Of a DNA stretch of 37,979 nt, positions 14,371-24,750 are shown piece by piece. The stretch's first letter is position 1. The number at the start of each line of letters is the position of its first letter. The notes under the pieces were generated by a model. That model worked only from the letters and a program-made list of their open reading frames with translations, made no database searches and was not told the origin of the DNA. Origin of the DNA: Streptococcus sobrinus DSM 20742 = ATCC 33478 (GTDB lineage Bacteria > Bacillota > Bacilli > Lactobacillales > Streptococcaceae); NCBI RefSeq assembly GCF_000686605.1, contig NZ_JMLC01000022.1, positions 1 through 37,979 of the forward strand, in the 5' to 3' direction. Made by a program: the position numbers and the translations under genes.

Positions 14371-15542
14371 ATGGATATTCTCTACGAATCCTGTGCTGGT
14401 ATTGATATCCACCAAGCCATGATTGCGGTCTGTGTCTTGCACGGTCCCCTCACTACGACTCGTCCAAAACGTGAGGAAAGACGCTTTGATACAACCACTG
14501 CTGGCTTAACAGCTTGTCGAGATTTCCTGCTCTCCTTGAAAGTGCAGGCAGTCGGTATGGAAAGTACTGGTGTTTATTGGAAACCTGTTTGGCATGCCCT
14601 TGTCAATGACTTTGAGTTAATTCTAGCTAATCCTGTCCACATGAAATCTATCAAAGGGCAAAAGACTAACAAAAAAGATGCCCATTGGATTGCCAAACTT
14701 ACCCGAATTGGTTTCCTACCAAAGAGTTTTGTTCCTGGTGAAACCATTCAAGAACTTCGGGAATTAACACGGCAACGCAAACACCATGTAGAAACACGTA
14801 ATAGAGAGGTCAATCGTATTCATAATATTCTTCAATCCGGTGGTATAAAATTGACCACTTACATAGAGGATATTATGGGAGCTTCTGGAAGAAACCTGAT
14901 GAACCTCTTAGTTAATGGAGAAGTGATAACGCCCACTATTATCAAAGAAAATGTTTTTACTTCTCTCAAGAAGAAGGTTCCGCAACTTCAGTTAGCTTTA
15001 GACGGATATTTCTCAGAGCATCATCGCTTTATGTTAGAGCAATCTTTAGATATCTACGATTTCTACACCCAACAAATGAAGTATTGGAAAAGCGAATTGA
15101 CATCTACCTCAACCAATATGACCATCAACTCGATATTTTGGATAGTATTCCAGGTATTGATAAGGTAACCGCCTCTGTCTTTATCGCTGAAGTTGGCATT
15201 GATATGGAGCAGTTCCCGACTCCTGGCCACTTGGCTTCTTGGGCTGGGCTTTGTCCCGGTAACAATGAGAGTGCTGGCAAGAAGCGTAGTAGTAAGACTT
15301 GACACGGTAATGCTTACTTGAAGAAATGTCTCTACCAAGCGGTCTATGCGGCTAGGCGACAGAAAAACAGTCCAATTGCCCTACGCCTTTATCAATTACA
15401 AGCCAGACGCGGACCACAGAAAGCCACTATCGCCATTGCCCATTACTTATTAAAACTCGCTTATTTCTTGATTGGCAACAATCTGACTTACACAGACTAT
15501 TGCCAACAAAAAAAGATTGTTAGAGACGAGCTAACAATCTAA
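14371..15542 (+). pseudogene. IS110-family transposase, frameshifted and with a nonsense codon
   Basis: The N-terminal RuvC-like (DEDD) part is intact: GIDIH with the first Asp, MESTGVYWKPVW with the Glu, and KTNKKDAHWIAKL. Near 15080-15165 the frame changes: the first frame runs out at 15168, while the true continuation (EKRIDIYLN onward, then SIPGIDKVTASVFIAEVG of the C-terminal domain) is in another frame from 15084. A TGA at 15300-15302 then interrupts it just after KKRSSKT, and homology resumes with HGNAYLKKCLYQAVYAAR to 15542. The likely nucleophile region (NNESAGKKRS) is retained. With two independent lesions this is a pseudogene rather than a programmed frameshift. AAGGAGG precedes the start. 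Confidence 0.88.
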
Positions 15543-15652
15543 ATAAATTTTTTCACCTTGATTATATCATGGGGAGGGATTTTTGTGCTTTTTGGAAGTT
15601 TTCGTATAAAAGGTGCTAACCTCGCTAATATTTTGCATCAAGCAACTTGAGG

Positions 15653-16834
15653 CTAGAGCTTGTCAATAACCTTCTGGGCGAAGTCGCTGGTCGAGAGGGC
15701 TTCCACGCCCATGGCAGGGGCAAAGTCGGCGGTTACTTTTTTGGCTTGGATCGTTGCTTCGACAGCCAGTCGAATCTGGTCAGCGGCTTGCTTCCAGCCC
15801 AGATAGTCCAACATCATGACGGCAGATAGAAGCATGGAACAGGGATTAGCCTTGTTCTGACCAGCAATATCGGGTGCCGTTCCGTGGGTGGCTTCAAAAA
15901 TGGCCTGCCCAGTCTGATAATTGATATTGGCTCCTGGCGAGATACCAATGCCCCCGACCTGAGCAGCCAGGGCATCACTGGCATAATCGCCATTGAGATT
16001 GGTCAGAGCCACCACTTGGAAGTTTTCTGGATGGAGCAAAATCTGTTGCAGGAAGTTATCAGCGATAATGTCATTGATAACCAGGCGGCCATCAGCTAGC
16101 TCTTGGGCATAGTCCTGCTGGGCTAATTCATAGCCCCATTTGCGAAAGCCCCCTTCGGTGAATTTTTGAATATTCCCCTTGTGGACTAGGGTGACGGTCT
16201 TGAGGCCATTTTTCAAAGCATAATCAATGGCTGAGCGAATTAGCCTTTGACTACCTTCACGTGAAATCGGCTTGATGCCAATTGCCGAGGTTTCCGGGAA
16301 ACGAATCTTCTGAACGCCCATTTCTCCTTGTAAAAAGTTGATAACCTTTTTGACCTCGGGACTGCCGACCTCCCACTCAATACCAGCATAAATATCCTCG
16401 GTGTTTTCTCGAAAGATGGTAATATCCGTCTTTTCGGGTTCCTTGAGAGGACTAGGCACGCCCTTGAAATAGCGAACTGGGCGAACACAGGCAAAGAGGT
16501 CCAGCTCTTGTCGCAGGGCAACATTGAGAGAGCGTCTCCCTTGACCAACTGGGGTCCCTAGAGGCCCCTTGATGGCAATGAGATTTTCCCTAATGGCAGA
16601 CAAGGTTTGCTCGGGCAGGGCTTGTCCTGTTTGGCGGATAGCCTTCTCTCCTGCTAAAGCTTCCTGCCAGTCAATCCGGCGTTTGCCAGCATAGGCCTTA
16701 GCCACTGCTGCATCCAGGATAGAACGAACAGCTGGCCAAATGTCCTGGCCAACTCCATCACCCTCAATATAGGAAATGACTGGAAAATCAGGCACCTGCA
16801 AGTGACCATCTATCATAGAAATGTTTTCAGACAT
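15653..16834 (-). CDS. icd: Isocitrate dehydrogenase (NADP-type)
   Basis: This enzyme converts isocitrate to 2-oxoglutarate and CO2. The 393-residue protein has the substrate-binding block [28 protein letters not shown], the phosphate-binding loop region [16 protein letters not shown], and the metal-site region near the C-terminal side ([17 protein letters not shown]). The length and the short insert pattern fit the bacterial NADP type, but cofactor preference is inferred. It is the third gene of acnA-citZ-icd, starting 4 bp after the citZ stop. The set gives 2-oxoglutarate for glutamate synthesis in organisms lacking a full cycle. An inactive IS110 lies just downstream. Confidence 0.94.
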   Translation of the reverse strand: MSENISMIDGHLQVPDFPVISYIEGDGVGQDIWPAVRSILDAAVAKAYAGKRRIDWQEALAGEKAIRQTGQALPEQTLSAIRENLIAIKGPLGTPVGQGRRSLNVALRQELDLFACVRPVRYFKGVPSPLKEPEKTDITIFRENTEDIYAGIEWEVGSPEVKKVINFLQGEMGVQKIRFPETSAIGIKPISREGSQRLIRSAIDYALKNGLKTVTLVHKGNIQKFTEGGFRKWGYELAQQDYAQELADGRLVINDIIADNFLQQILLHPENFQVVALTNLNGDYASDALAAQVGGIGISPGANINYQTGQAIFEATHGTAPDIAGQNKANPCSMLLSAVMMLDYLGWKQAADQIRLAVEATIQAKKVTADFAPAMGVEALSTSDFAQKVIDKL

Positions 16835-16838
16835 GGGA

Positions 16839-17960
16839 CTACCTCCTGTTAATTGGGATATAGGTCAAGTTTTTGAGACCAACATAATGGGAGCGAGGGC
16901 GGATGAGCTTATTATTCTTCCTTTGTTCTTGAACATGAGCAATCCAGCCTGCCATCCGACTCATAGCAAAAATCAAGGTGAAAATATCACTATCAATTCC
17001 TAGAGCATGATAAACGGTAGCGGAATAAAAATCGACATTTGGAATCAACCCCTTCTTGTCGCGGATAAAGGCTTCGACTTCCTGAGAAAGTTGGTAGAGA
17101 TCAGCATCCTCTCCCCCTTCTGTCAGGACCTTGGCCATTTCCTTGAGATACTTCTGACGGGGGTCAACCTTTTTATAGACCCGATGGCCAAAGCCCATGA
17201 TTTTTTCCTTGGAATCTAATTTTTCTTGTAGATAGCCATGCGTATCACCCGACTGACGAATATCCATGAGCATGTCAAAGACCCGTTCATTGGCTCCACC
17301 ATGCAATTTTCCCTTGAGGGTGCCGACGGCTGTCGTGATGCAGGAATAAAGGTCGCTCAAGGTTGAGGCCGTCACACGAGCCGCAAAGGTTGAGGCATTA
17401 AACTCATGATCAGCATGGAGAATCAGGGCCTTGTTGAAGGCTCGCACTTCCAGCTCAGTCGGCTCCTGCCCCTTTAACATATAAAGAAAATTAGCTGCAA
17501 AAGATAAATCTTCTCTGGGTTCAATCGGTGTCAGCCCCCGACGCAGGCGGGCAAAACTGGCAATAATAGTCGGTACCTTGGCCATAATTTGGATAGACTG
17601 GGCATAGATGTCCTGCCAATCCTCTTCTTCCGCATGGACATTGTAAACCCCCAGGAGGGAAACGGTCGACCGCAGGACACTCATGGGATGGAGGTGGGGG
17701 CGAGATTGGATGAGAATACATTGCTCCACCGCATCGGAAATGGCATATTCAGACCGCAGACGTTTTTCAAACTGCGAGAGCTCCACCCGAGTGGGAAGAT
17801 GAAGATTCCACAGCAGGTAGATAATTTCTTCAAAACCAGCATTATTGTCCATAAATTCAGAGATGTTGTAGCCGGCGTAGGAGAGCCGGTCCTGCTCAAT
17901 GGCTGATATCCTTGTATCGCTGGCTATCATATTCTTCATTCCCATACTATCTGTCATCAT
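16839..17960 (-). CDS. citZ: Citrate synthase
   Basis: This enzyme condenses oxaloacetate with acetyl-CoA to citrate. The 373-residue protein is the short Gram-positive type. Catalytic segments are visible: [16 protein letters not shown] with the first His, [27 protein letters not shown] with the second conserved His and Arg, and the Asp in [16 protein letters not shown]. The start ATGATG at 17960 follows GGGAGGAAA. It lies 38 bp after acnA and 4 bp before icd, so the three genes are one transcription unit. Confidence 0.95.
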   Translation of the reverse strand: MMTDSMGMKNMIASDTRISAIEQDRLSYAGYNISEFMDNNAGFEEIIYLLWNLHLPTRVELSQFEKRLRSEYAISDAVEQCILIQSRPHLHPMSVLRSTVSLLGVYNVHAEEEDWQDIYAQSIQIMAKVPTIIASFARLRRGLTPIEPREDLSFAANFLYMLKGQEPTELEVRAFNKALILHADHEFNASTFAARVTASTLSDLYSCITTAVGTLKGKLHGGANERVFDMLMDIRQSGDTHGYLQEKLDSKEKIMGFGHRVYKKVDPRQKYLKEMAKVLTEGGEDADLYQLSQEVEAFIRDKKGLIPNVDFYSATVYHALGIDSDIFTLIFAMSRMAGWIAHVQEQRKNNKLIRPRSHYVGLKNLTYIPINRR

Positions 17961-17998
17961 TTTCCTCCCTTGTAACTTTTTATCTATTGAGGTCTAGG

Positions 17999-20680
17999 TC
18001 AATCGCTAGCAAGTGCCTGGGCTTCTAATTTCTTCTTGACCACCATTGGTAGGATGCCTCCGTAGCGGTAATAACGGATGTCGGCATCGGCATCAAAGCG
18101 TAGGCGAGCCTTAAATTCCTTGCTACCCTGGTCAGATTTAGCCTTGACGGTCACGATTTGGCCGACAGTTACTTGGTCATCTAGGTCAATATCATAGGTT
18201 TCATAACCTGTCAGGCCTAGGCTCTCTGCATTTTCTCCCTCTAGAAATTGTAGGGGAAGAATGCCCATCATGACCAGATTCGAGCGGTGAATTCGCTCAA
18301 AGGATTCTGCCAGAACAGCCTTGACCCCTAGAAGACCGGCCCCCTTGGCTGCCCAGTCCCGACTGGAGCCCATGCCGTAATCCTTGCCAGCGATGACCAG
18401 ACTAGCTATTCCAGCCTGCTGATAATTCATGGCTGCATCGTAAATCGGGATGACTTGCCCTTGATATTTGGTCCAGCCTCCAATTTTTCCGTCAGCCAGT
18501 TCATTTTTAATGCGGATATTGGCAAAAGTCCCCCGCATCATGACTTGGTGATTGCCTCGACGGCTACCATAGGAATTGAAATCCTTGTAGTCCACTCCTT
18601 GTTCTTGTAAATATTTAGCTGCTGGACTGGTGCGGGCAATATTCCCGGCAGGCGAAATATGATCGGTGGTGACAGAATCACCAAATTTAGCCAAGACCGA
18701 CAGATTTTTGAGGGGCTCAATGGTCAAATCTTCCTTGAGCTGGTCAAAATAAGGCGGGTTTTGGATATAAGTCGAAGCGGGATTCCAAGCGTAGTTCTTG
18801 CCCTTTTCAACCTCAATCTGGTTCCAACGCTGACTATCACTAAAGACAGAACTGTATTCTTTGGCAAAAAGGTCCCGAGTGACATAGCGATTAACGTAGT
18901 CGGACACTTGTTCCTGACTTGGCATGATGTCTTCAAGATAAACAGCTCTGCCATTGCCATCAAAACCAAGAGGCTCGCTGGTCAAGTCAATATTAGTCGT
19001 CCCAGCCAGGGCGTAAGCCACAACTAGGGGTGGGCTGGCCAGAAAATTCGCCTTGACCAGAGGGTTGATTCGCCCTTCAAAGTTACGATTTCCTGAGAGA
19101 ACCGCCGAAGCCAACAAGTCCTCCTGACGAATGGCCTCTGCCACCTCAGGCAGGAGATCTCCAGAATTTCCGATACAAGTGGTACAACCATAGCCAACCA
19201 GGTTGAAACCTAGCTGATCCAGATAGGCCTGCAGCCCCGAATTTTTCAGGTAGCCGGTGACGACCTTGGAGCCCGGAGCTAGAGAGGTTTTAACGGTCCT
19301 AGGAACTCTCAAGCCCTTTTCAACAGCCTTCTTGGCTAAGAGGCCTGCTGCCAATAGGACATAGGGATTGGAGGTATTGGTGCAAGAAGTAATGGCAGCG
19401 ATAGCCACATGCCCTGTTTGGATGGTTTTATCCCCATCCGCAAAATGGACCGTCGCCTTTTTCTCGATTTCTTCTTCTGCTATGCCAAAGCCCCGCACGC
19501 CAACTTCTCGGACCAGGCTAGCCTGAAATTCTTGCTTGGCTTGGGACAACTCAATCAAATCCTGAGGCCGTTTTGGTCCCGAAATAGCCGGCTGAACCGT
19601 GCTTAGGTCAATGTCGACAATCTTGCTATAGGTGGCTTGCTTGTTTTCATCGTAAAAGAGATGATTGGCCTTGGCATAGCTTTCAGCCAGAGCGATATGA
19701 GCTTCTGGGCGATTGGTCAATCGCATATAATTGAGCGTTTCCTCATCAATTGGGAAATAACCACAGGTTGCTCCGTACTCAGGGGCCATATTGGCAAGAG
19801 TAGCTCGTTCAGCCAGGCTCAAGGACTTGAGACCTGGACCAAAGTATTCGACAAATTTACCAACCACATTTTCCTGTCGCAAAAGCTTGGTCACCTTGAG
19901 GGCCAAGTCGGTTGCTGTTGCCAGCTTGGGAAGCTGGCCTGTCAAACGAACTCCGACGACCTCTGGCACTGGGAAATAAGAGGCTTCCCCTAACATAGCA
20001 GCCTCAGCTTCGATACCGCCGACACCCCAGCCGAGCACGCCCAGACCATTAATCATAGTGGTATGACTATCGGTTCCAAACATGGAATCGGGGTAAAGCT
20101 GGCCATCCTTTTCAATGATGACCGGGCTGAGGAATTCAATATTAACTTGGTGAATAATTCCCGTTGCAGGTGGAACCGCCCGATAATTGTCAAAGGAATT
20201 TTCCGCCCACTTGAGGAACTCATAGCGTTCATTATTGCGGGTGAATTCGAGGGCAATATTCTCATCAAGGGCAGAGGGCTTGCCAAAAACGTCCACCTGC
20301 ACGCTATGGTCAATGACCAAATCAACCGGAATTTCCGGGTTAATCAAATCGGGATTGCCCCCGCCTTTAACCACCGCATCCCGCATAGAAGCCAGGTCAA
20401 CAACGACTGGAACCCCAGTGAAGTCCTGTAGGATGACCCGACTGGGTTTAAAGGGTACTTCACCTTGAGGCTGACCTGCCTGATAATGAATGAGATTATT
20501 GATGTCTGCCTCTATCACATCCTGACCATCAGCCTTACGCAGAAGGCTTTCCAAGAGAATGCGAATGGTGTAGGGAAGCCTATCAAGCTCGACATTTTGA
20601 GCTCGACAAGCGGCCTCAAGGTCAAAATAGTCAAAATCACCACTCAGTGTTTTCAAGCTTTTCTTATAGTTTTCAATCAT
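17999..20680 (-). CDS. acnA: Aconitate hydratase A
   Basis: This iron-sulphur enzyme isomerises citrate to isocitrate. I place the start at the ATG at 20680 (protein opening [21 protein letters not shown], 893 residues), because it has AAGGAGG 6 bp upstream and matches the family start and length (about 890-900). The frame stays open for another 62 codons upstream without resembling aconitase. The three cluster cysteines lie in [10 protein letters not shown] and [12 protein letters not shown]. The swivelling C-terminal domain carries [10 protein letters not shown] and [14 protein letters not shown]. It is the first gene of acnA-citZ-icd. The 221-bp gap to glnK contains only short inverted repeats (CTCGG/CCGAG). 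Confidence 0.95.
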   Translation of the reverse strand: MIENYKKSLKTLSGDFDYFDLEAACRAQNVELDRLPYTIRILLESLLRKADGQDVIEADINNLIHYQAGQPQGEVPFKPSRVILQDFTGVPVVVDLASMRDAVVKGGGNPDLINPEIPVDLVIDHSVQVDVFGKPSALDENIALEFTRNNERYEFLKWAENSFDNYRAVPPATGIIHQVNIEFLSPVIIEKDGQLYPDSMFGTDSHTTMINGLGVLGWGVGGIEAEAAMLGEASYFPVPEVVGVRLTGQLPKLATATDLALKVTKLLRQENVVGKFVEYFGPGLKSLSLAERATLANMAPEYGATCGYFPIDEETLNYMRLTNRPEAHIALAESYAKANHLFYDENKQATYSKIVDIDLSTVQPAISGPKRPQDLIELSQAKQEFQASLVREVGVRGFGIAEEEIEKKATVHFADGDKTIQTGHVAIAAITSCTNTSNPYVLLAAGLLAKKAVEKGLRVPRTVKTSLAPGSKVVTGYLKNSGLQAYLDQLGFNLVGYGCTTCIGNSGDLLPEVAEAIRQEDLLASAVLSGNRNFEGRINPLVKANFLASPPLVVAYALAGTTNIDLTSEPLGFDGNGRAVYLEDIMPSQEQVSDYVNRYVTRDLFAKEYSSVFSDSQRWNQIEVEKGKNYAWNPASTYIQNPPYFDQLKEDLTIEPLKNLSVLAKFGDSVTTDHISPAGNIARTSPAAKYLQEQGVDYKDFNSYGSRRGNHQVMMRGTFANIRIKNELADGKIGGWTKYQGQVIPIYDAAMNYQQAGIASLVIAGKDYGMGSSRDWAAKGAGLLGVKAVLAESFERIHRSNLVMMGILPLQFLEGENAESLGLTGYETYDIDLDDQVTVGQIVTVKAKSDQGSKEFKARLRFDADADIRYYRYGGILPMVVKKKLEAQALASD

Positions 20681-20901
20681 AGAACCCTCCTTCTTGATCG
20701 GTCTTCTCTTATCCATAACCTTCCGCAAGACAGCTTGCACCAAATCAACAACAAATTCCTCGAAACTTTGGCTAATTCTAGACCAAACCCTCGGAAACTT
20801 TGCTAGGTCGAAGTTCAGCTCTCGGCAACTTTTCCGAGCCGAGACCAGGCTCCAAAGCCTGCACACGTTCGACCTCAGGCCGTCTTACCTAAAACAAATG
20901 C

Positions 20902-21243
20902 CTAGATGGCATCGCCACCTCGCTCTTTGGTACGAATCCGGATAACATCTTCAATCGGAAGAACGAAAATTTTCCCATCGCCAACTTCACCCGTTTCTAC
21001 AGCCGAACATACCAGATCGACAATGGTGTCCACGGCAACGTCCTTAACAACGACTTCTACTTTCACCTTGGCCAAGAGGGTCGGGGTAATAATTTGGCCC
21101 CGAACAATTTCGGAAAAGCCCTTCTGACTACCATAACCGAGGACCTGGCTGACTGTGAGCCCCTTGGCCATACCGGTTGACGTCAATCGCTCTTTCAAAT
21201 CCTCTAATTTATCTGGACGAATAATCGCTTCAATTTTTTTCAT
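20902..21243 (-). CDS. glnK: Nitrogen regulatory protein P-II
   Basis: This small trimeric signalling protein senses 2-oxoglutarate and ATP/ADP and plugs the AmtB channel when nitrogen is ample. The start at 21243 ([18 protein letters not shown], 113 residues) has AAGGAGG 7 bp upstream and gives the exact family length; a longer upstream start is unlikely. The conserved blocks GYGSQKG and [18 protein letters not shown] are present. In the T-loop, the residue at position 51, the Tyr uridylylated in enterobacterial P-II, is Ile ([12 protein letters not shown]). So that modification cannot occur, as expected where no GlnD is used. It is downstream of amtB in one operon under GlnR-type sites. Confidence 0.93.
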   Translation of the reverse strand: MKKIEAIIRPDKLEDLKERLTSTGMAKGLTVSQVLGYGSQKGFSEIVRGQIITPTLLAKVKVEVVVKDVAVDTIVDLVCSAVETGEVGDGKIFVLPIEDVIRIRTKERGGDAI

Positions 21244-21310
21244 GATGACCTCCTTAAATGAAGCTATTAACAAGCTTGACAAACCTTTGCACTTTCAACG
21301 TTCTAATAAT

Positions 21311-22546
21311 CTAACCATCCAAGCCCATAAAGGTAGGATAAGCTGTTTCCTCATGTTCACTATCATCCAGTCCAATGACTTCGGCACGCTCCTGGACACG
21401 AATGGGCATAAAGTGAGCAATAACGCGAATCAGCAGATAAGAAACCAGGGCTGACCAGAGAACAGTCACCAGAATCGCTGCCAGGGTCACCAGAAAGAGA
21501 CTAGGACTGCCATAAACCAAGCCAAAATGATGACCATCTAGAGCTAGGCTGGGTTGAGTAAAGAGACCAGTCGCAAGTCCGCCGAAAATTCCACCAATCC
21601 CGTGACAGCCAAAGGCATCAAGAGCATCGTCGTATTCAAACTTATGCTTGATGATGGAAATGGCCAAGTAGCAAACTGGACTGACCAGAAGGCCAATCAG
21701 CAGGGCACTCCAGACGGGAACAAAGCCAGCACCAGGCGTAATAGCGACAAGACCAGCCACCAGACCCGTTGAAGCTCCAACAAGTGAGGGCTTTCCTGCA
21801 AAATAATAATCCAAGCTAATCCAAGAAATCAGACCAGCGGCTGCAGAAACGTGGGTGGTCACTAGAGCATGAACCGCCAAAGCATTGGCAGTGAGAGCAG
21901 AGCCAGCATTAAAACCGAACCAGCCGAACCACAAGAGACCCGCTCCCAGAAGAACAAAAGGAATATTGTGAGGCCGATAGTCCATCTGTTTAAAATCTCT
22001 GCGTTTGCCAACAACGATGGCCAGAACCAGACCCGAGACCCCTGAAGTAATATGGACAACATCACCACCTGCAAAGTCAATTGTTCCCCACTTGGCCAGC
22101 AGACCATCATCCCAAACCATGTGGGCAAAGGGATAATAAACTAGAAACATCCAAGCGACCAGAAAAATCAGTAGGGCTTTAAACCGCATGCGACCTGCAA
22201 CAGCTCCTGTTAAAATTGCTGCAGTAACCGCTGGAAACATCATTTGAAAAGCTGCAAAGAGCATATCTGGCACTGCGAGGCCACGACTACTGTGACTTTC
22301 GGATACTCCTGATAAGAAAAGATGACTGAAATTTCCGATCAGAGTTCCCTTGCCGCCAAAGGCTAGAGAGTAACCTGCCAAAACCCAAAAGAGAGATGTC
22401 ATGCCTAGTGGAATAACGGCCATCATCATAGTGTTGATGACGTTTTTCCGCCGACCAAGACCCCCATAAAAGAAGGCCAGACCGAAGGACATCAACATGA
22501 CCAAGGCCGAACAAATCATGATAAAAGCAATACTACCAGAATCCAT
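21311..22546 (-). CDS. amtB: Ammonium transporter
   Basis: This is an Amt/Mep/Rh-family channel that takes up ammonium across the membrane. From the ATG at 22546 it is 411 residues (opening MDSGSIAFIMI) and preceded by GGAAAGGA; an upstream in-frame ATG would add 22 residues that look non-homologous and overlap the promoter. The family's two pore histidines lie in VVHITSGVSGLVLAIVVG and DAFGCHGIGGIFGG, and about eleven hydrophobic helices are apparent. The start of the chain (LMSFGLAFFYGGLGRRKNVINTMMM) is typical. It is the first gene of amtB-glnK, controlled by two GlnR-like boxes upstream. Confidence 0.93.
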   Translation of the reverse strand: MDSGSIAFIMICSALVMLMSFGLAFFYGGLGRRKNVINTMMMAVIPLGMTSLFWVLAGYSLAFGGKGTLIGNFSHLFLSGVSESHSSRGLAVPDMLFAAFQMMFPAVTAAILTGAVAGRMRFKALLIFLVAWMFLVYYPFAHMVWDDGLLAKWGTIDFAGGDVVHITSGVSGLVLAIVVGKRRDFKQMDYRPHNIPFVLLGAGLLWFGWFGFNAGSALTANALAVHALVTTHVSAAAGLISWISLDYYFAGKPSLVGASTGLVAGLVAITPGAGFVPVWSALLIGLLVSPVCYLAISIIKHKFEYDDALDAFGCHGIGGIFGGLATGLFTQPSLALDGHHFGLVYGSPSLFLVTLAAILVTVLWSALVSYLLIRVIAHFMPIRVQERAEVIGLDDSEHEETAYPTFMGLDG

Positions 22547-22575
22547 AGACAAGTCCTTTCCGTTTTCGTTAGTTA

Positions 22576-22592
22576 TGTCATGAAATATAACA
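22576..22592. promoter_or_regulatory. GlnR box 1, overlapping the amtB -10
   Basis: TGTCATGAAATATAACA fits the Gram-positive GlnR/TnrA site TGTNA-N7-TNACA exactly. It covers the -10 hexamer (22584-22589) of the amtB promoter, so GlnR bound here should block transcription when nitrogen is plentiful. Confidence 0.8.
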
Positions 22593-22612
22593 TCAGAAAA
22601 TAAATTTGTCAA
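22584..22612 (-). promoter_or_regulatory. amtB-glnK promoter
   Basis: On the minus strand, TTGACA (22607-22612) and TATATT (22584-22589) are spaced by exactly 17 bp, a near-consensus sigma-A promoter. A start site near 22577 would give a leader of about 30 nt to the ATG at 22546. Confidence 0.8.
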
Positions 22613-22660
22613 CGTTTTCTTGGAAAATTTGTAAAAAAATATCAGAAAATCCGAATTTTA

Positions 22661-22677
22661 TGTTAGGTTTTCTGACA
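22661..22677. promoter_or_regulatory. GlnR box 2, upstream of the amtB promoter
   Basis: TGTTAGGTTTTCTGACA again fits TGTNA-N7-TNACA exactly. It lies 85 bp (about eight helical turns) from box 1, start to start, a paired arrangement that could allow cooperative binding. Confidence 0.75.
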
Positions 22678-22723
22678 TAGTCTCGACTTTTCACTCTATC
22701 TCAAACTCCCAAAAGGATCAAAA

Positions 22724-22745
22724 AAGCACCTCCAAAGAGATGCTT
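22724..22745 (-). terminator. Terminator after rsmI
   Basis: On the minus strand AAGCATCTC pairs with GAGGTGCTT around a TTTG loop (one G-U pair), followed by a run of T. It lies 21 bp past the rsmI stop and ends the holB-to-rsmI transcription unit. Confidence 0.85.
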
Positions 22746-22766
22746 GCTCATATTTAATAAAACTCA

Positions 22767-23633
22767 TTATAAGTCGTGGTAAATATTATAAAGGACCTGG
22801 CGGGTGAGGCCATGGTCTTTAGCGACTTGTTTGATGGCCTGATTAGGCTTGGATCCTTGGGCAATGGCTGTTTCTACCAGAGCCTTGAGGTCCGAATCTT
22901 CAAGCTCAGCTAGACTTTCTTCCTGGCCACTGCTACCTGCCACCACCAGAAGGCATTCCCCCTTGGCAGGATTGTCCGCCAAATAGGCCAGAAGGTCAGA
23001 AATAGAGCCCCGCTGATATTCCTCATAAATCTTGGTTAACTCTCGCACCAGTACCACCTGACGGTCCCCATAGACCGACCGCATATTGGTTAGGGTATCA
23101 ACCAGCCGATAGGGCGATTCGTAAAAGATTTGGGTTTCAGGGTAGGCCAATTTTTGTTGGAAGAATTCTAACTGTTGCCCCTTCTTACGAGGAAGAAAGC
23201 CATAAAAAATATGGGGCTGGGGGGCCAGACCACTAGCAATCAAAGCCGTAATCCCAGCCGATGCTCCTGGTAGGGCAATGACAGGGATATCTTCTTTAAT
23301 CGCTGCTAGAACCAAATCATGGCCAGGGTCAGAGATAGAGGGCAGACCGGCATCAGAAACCTGGGCTAGATTTTTTCCAGCCAAGAGCAAATCTAGGAGG
23401 TCAGGAATCTTCTCATAGGCATTGTGCTCATGGAAGGAAATCTGCTTGGTAGCAATTTCAAAATGCTTGAGCAAGAAGCCGGTATTCCTGGTATCCTCCG
23501 CACAGATAAAATCGACAGCCTTGAGAATTTCCACCGAACGGTAGGTCATGTCCTGCAGATTACCGATTGGGGTCGGAACCAGATAGAGCTTCCCAGTCTT
23601 TTCTTCCCCCTTAAAAGATTTTTGCAGCTGCAT
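22767..23633 (-). CDS. rsmI: 16S rRNA (cytidine(1402)-2'-O)-methyltransferase
   Basis: This enzyme methylates the 2'-O of C1402 in 16S rRNA with S-adenosylmethionine, tuning the ribosomal P site. The 288-residue protein has the family blocks LYLVPTPIGNLQDMTYR (about 17-33), CAEDTRNTGFLL, SFHEHN, VSDAGLPSISDPG and IFYESPYR, all characteristic of the RsmI branch of the tetrapyrrole-methylase fold. It is the last of tmk-holB-ricT-yabA-rsmI, starting 3 bp after the yabA stop. This order is widespread in Firmicutes. Confidence 0.95.
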   Translation of the reverse strand: MQLQKSFKGEEKTGKLYLVPTPIGNLQDMTYRSVEILKAVDFICAEDTRNTGFLLKHFEIATKQISFHEHNAYEKIPDLLDLLLAGKNLAQVSDAGLPSISDPGHDLVLAAIKEDIPVIALPGASAGITALIASGLAPQPHIFYGFLPRKKGQQLEFFQQKLAYPETQIFYESPYRLVDTLTNMRSVYGDRQVVLVRELTKIYEEYQRGSISDLLAYLADNPAKGECLLVVAGSSGQEESLAELEDSDLKALVETAIAQGSKPNQAIKQVAKDHGLTRQVLYNIYHDL

Positions 23634-23636
23634 GCC

Positions 23637-23957
23637 TTACTCCCTGTTCAATAGCTCCATACAAAAGAGACAGTCCTCATTGTCATCCCGGCGTTTGCCA
23701 TAGTCATTGTTGCAGACATGAAAGCCATCCTCATAGATGGACTCCAAATTCCCTCGTCCCTGACTGGAGGACTTGGCTGGCATCTTCTCATCCACATCAG
23801 ACAGGCGTTCTCGCAGCTTGGCATTCTCCAAACGCAGCTGGGAATTTTCCTCCATGATTTCCTGCATTTTTTTCTTCATCAATTCGACCTGGGCAAAATT
23901 TTCCATCAAATTGTTGGAAACATCGTCGAAGGCAGTAAAGAGTTCATTTTTATCCAT
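23637..23957 (-). CDS. yabA: Replication initiation control protein YabA
   Basis: YabA restrains chromosome initiation by bridging DnaA and the sliding clamp DnaN. The 106-residue protein has the expected two parts: an N-terminal coiled coil (about 1-55, VELMKKKMQEIMEENSQLRLENAKLRERL) for tetramer formation, and a C-terminal zinc-binding domain with H80, C82, C96 and C99 (FHVC and CLFC). It overlaps the end of ricT by 8 bp and is followed at once by rsmI. Confidence 0.94.
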   Translation of the reverse strand: MDKNELFTAFDDVSNNLMENFAQVELMKKKMQEIMEENSQLRLENAKLRERLSDVDEKMPAKSSSQGRGNLESIYEDGFHVCNNDYGKRRDDNEDCLFCMELLNRE

Positions 23958-24750
23958 GTAAACTAATCTCCTCCAAACTATAGGTCAATAGGCTGGCCCG
24001 GTCTTCAAAACGGACCTTGACCGTTTCAGCAAAGACGTCCATACCTGCCACGGTTCCGCTACCTTCCGCCGTTTCCACCGGACTACCAAAATCAGGAAAC
24101 TTCTGCTTGGCTTCTCGGTAAAAGTCATCCTCAAAGCTGAGACAGCAGAGCAGACGGCCACAAAGACCTGTTGTTTTTCCAGTATTTAGGGAAAGTCCCT
24201 GGTTTTTGACCATCTTAATCGAAACGGGTGGAAAATCTCCTAGGAAACTAGAGCAACAAAGTGGGCGACCACAGGGACCTAGACCACCAAAAATCTTGGC
24301 CTCGTCTCGGGTATTGATCTGCCGCAATTCAATCCTAGCCCGGAAATAACCCGCCAAGTCCTTGAGCAACTGGCGGAAGTCCACCCGGTGCTCAGCCGTA
24401 AAAGAAATGAAGACATGACTGCGATCCAGCGGGAAGGCAATACTAACCAGCTTCATCTTCAGATTACGGTTGGCAATCATATCCTTGACCGCCGTCATAT
24501 TGTCTTGGGCAAAAATCTGATTAGCCCGATACCGTTCTAGATCCTGCTGACGAGCCGGTCCCAGTACCCTATCCACTTGAGCAGGTAAGACCTTATCATC
24601 CAGGTCCTGATTGGCCTGAACGACCTGAGCCAGACGGTTGCCCTTTCGCAGGGGAACCACGACTAAATCATTTTTTTCATAAGCTTGATCTGGCAAAACA
24701 TAGGAAAGGAGGTCATTTTCCTCATATTTTACCCCTATTACTTCTGTCAT
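23950..24750 (-). CDS. ricT: RicT/YaaT, PSP1-domain protein of the Y-complex
   Basis: RicT (YaaT) works with RicA and RicF to steer RNase Y mRNA processing; in Bacillus the complex holds iron-sulphur clusters and affects competence, biofilm and sporulation. The 266-residue protein has the PSP1 domain in its C-terminal half and the two cysteine motifs CGRPLCC and CGRLLCC, expected cluster ligands. Its start overlaps the stop of holB by 4 bp, and its end overlaps yabA. Partners are not in the window. Confidence 0.9.
   Translation of the reverse strand: MTEVIGVKYEENDLLSYVLPDQAYEKNDLVVVPLRKGNRLAQVVQANQDLDDKVLPAQVDRVLGPARQQDLERYRANQIFAQDNMTAVKDMIANRNLKMKLVSIAFPLDRSHVFISFTAEHRVDFRQLLKDLAGYFRARIELRQINTRDEAKIFGGLGPCGRPLCCSSFLGDFPPVSIKMVKNQGLSLNTGKTTGLCGRLLCCLSFEDDFYREAKQKFPDFGSPVETAEGSGTVAGMDVFAETVKVRFEDRASLLTYSLEEISLHG

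Larger units (their letters stand above)
14165..15600 (+). mobile_element. IS110-family insertion sequence, inactive
   Basis: A single transposase gene of the DEDD type with non-coding flanks, as in IS110 elements, which lack clear terminal inverted repeats. Exact ends cannot be set by eye; the left end probably lies near the hairpin at 14179-14217 and the right end shortly after the run of T at 15546-15551. The transposase is broken (see the pseudogene entry). The element lies between a BOX-like repeat and the 3' end of icd, leaving icd intact. Confidence 0.7.

Noticed and set aside
15084..15302. Programmed frameshift in the IS110 transposase
   Set aside because: IS110 transposases are single-frame proteins; there is no clear slippery site, and a second lesion (TGA at 15300) shows decay.
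20063..20431. Plus-strand ORF of 122 codons inside acnA
   Set aside because: It lies antisense to conserved aconitase codons; openness follows from codon bias of the real gene.
20681..20866. N-terminal extension of aconitase by 62 codons
   Set aside because: The extension does not resemble aconitase, and the ATG at 20680 has a strong ribosome-binding site at the right distance.
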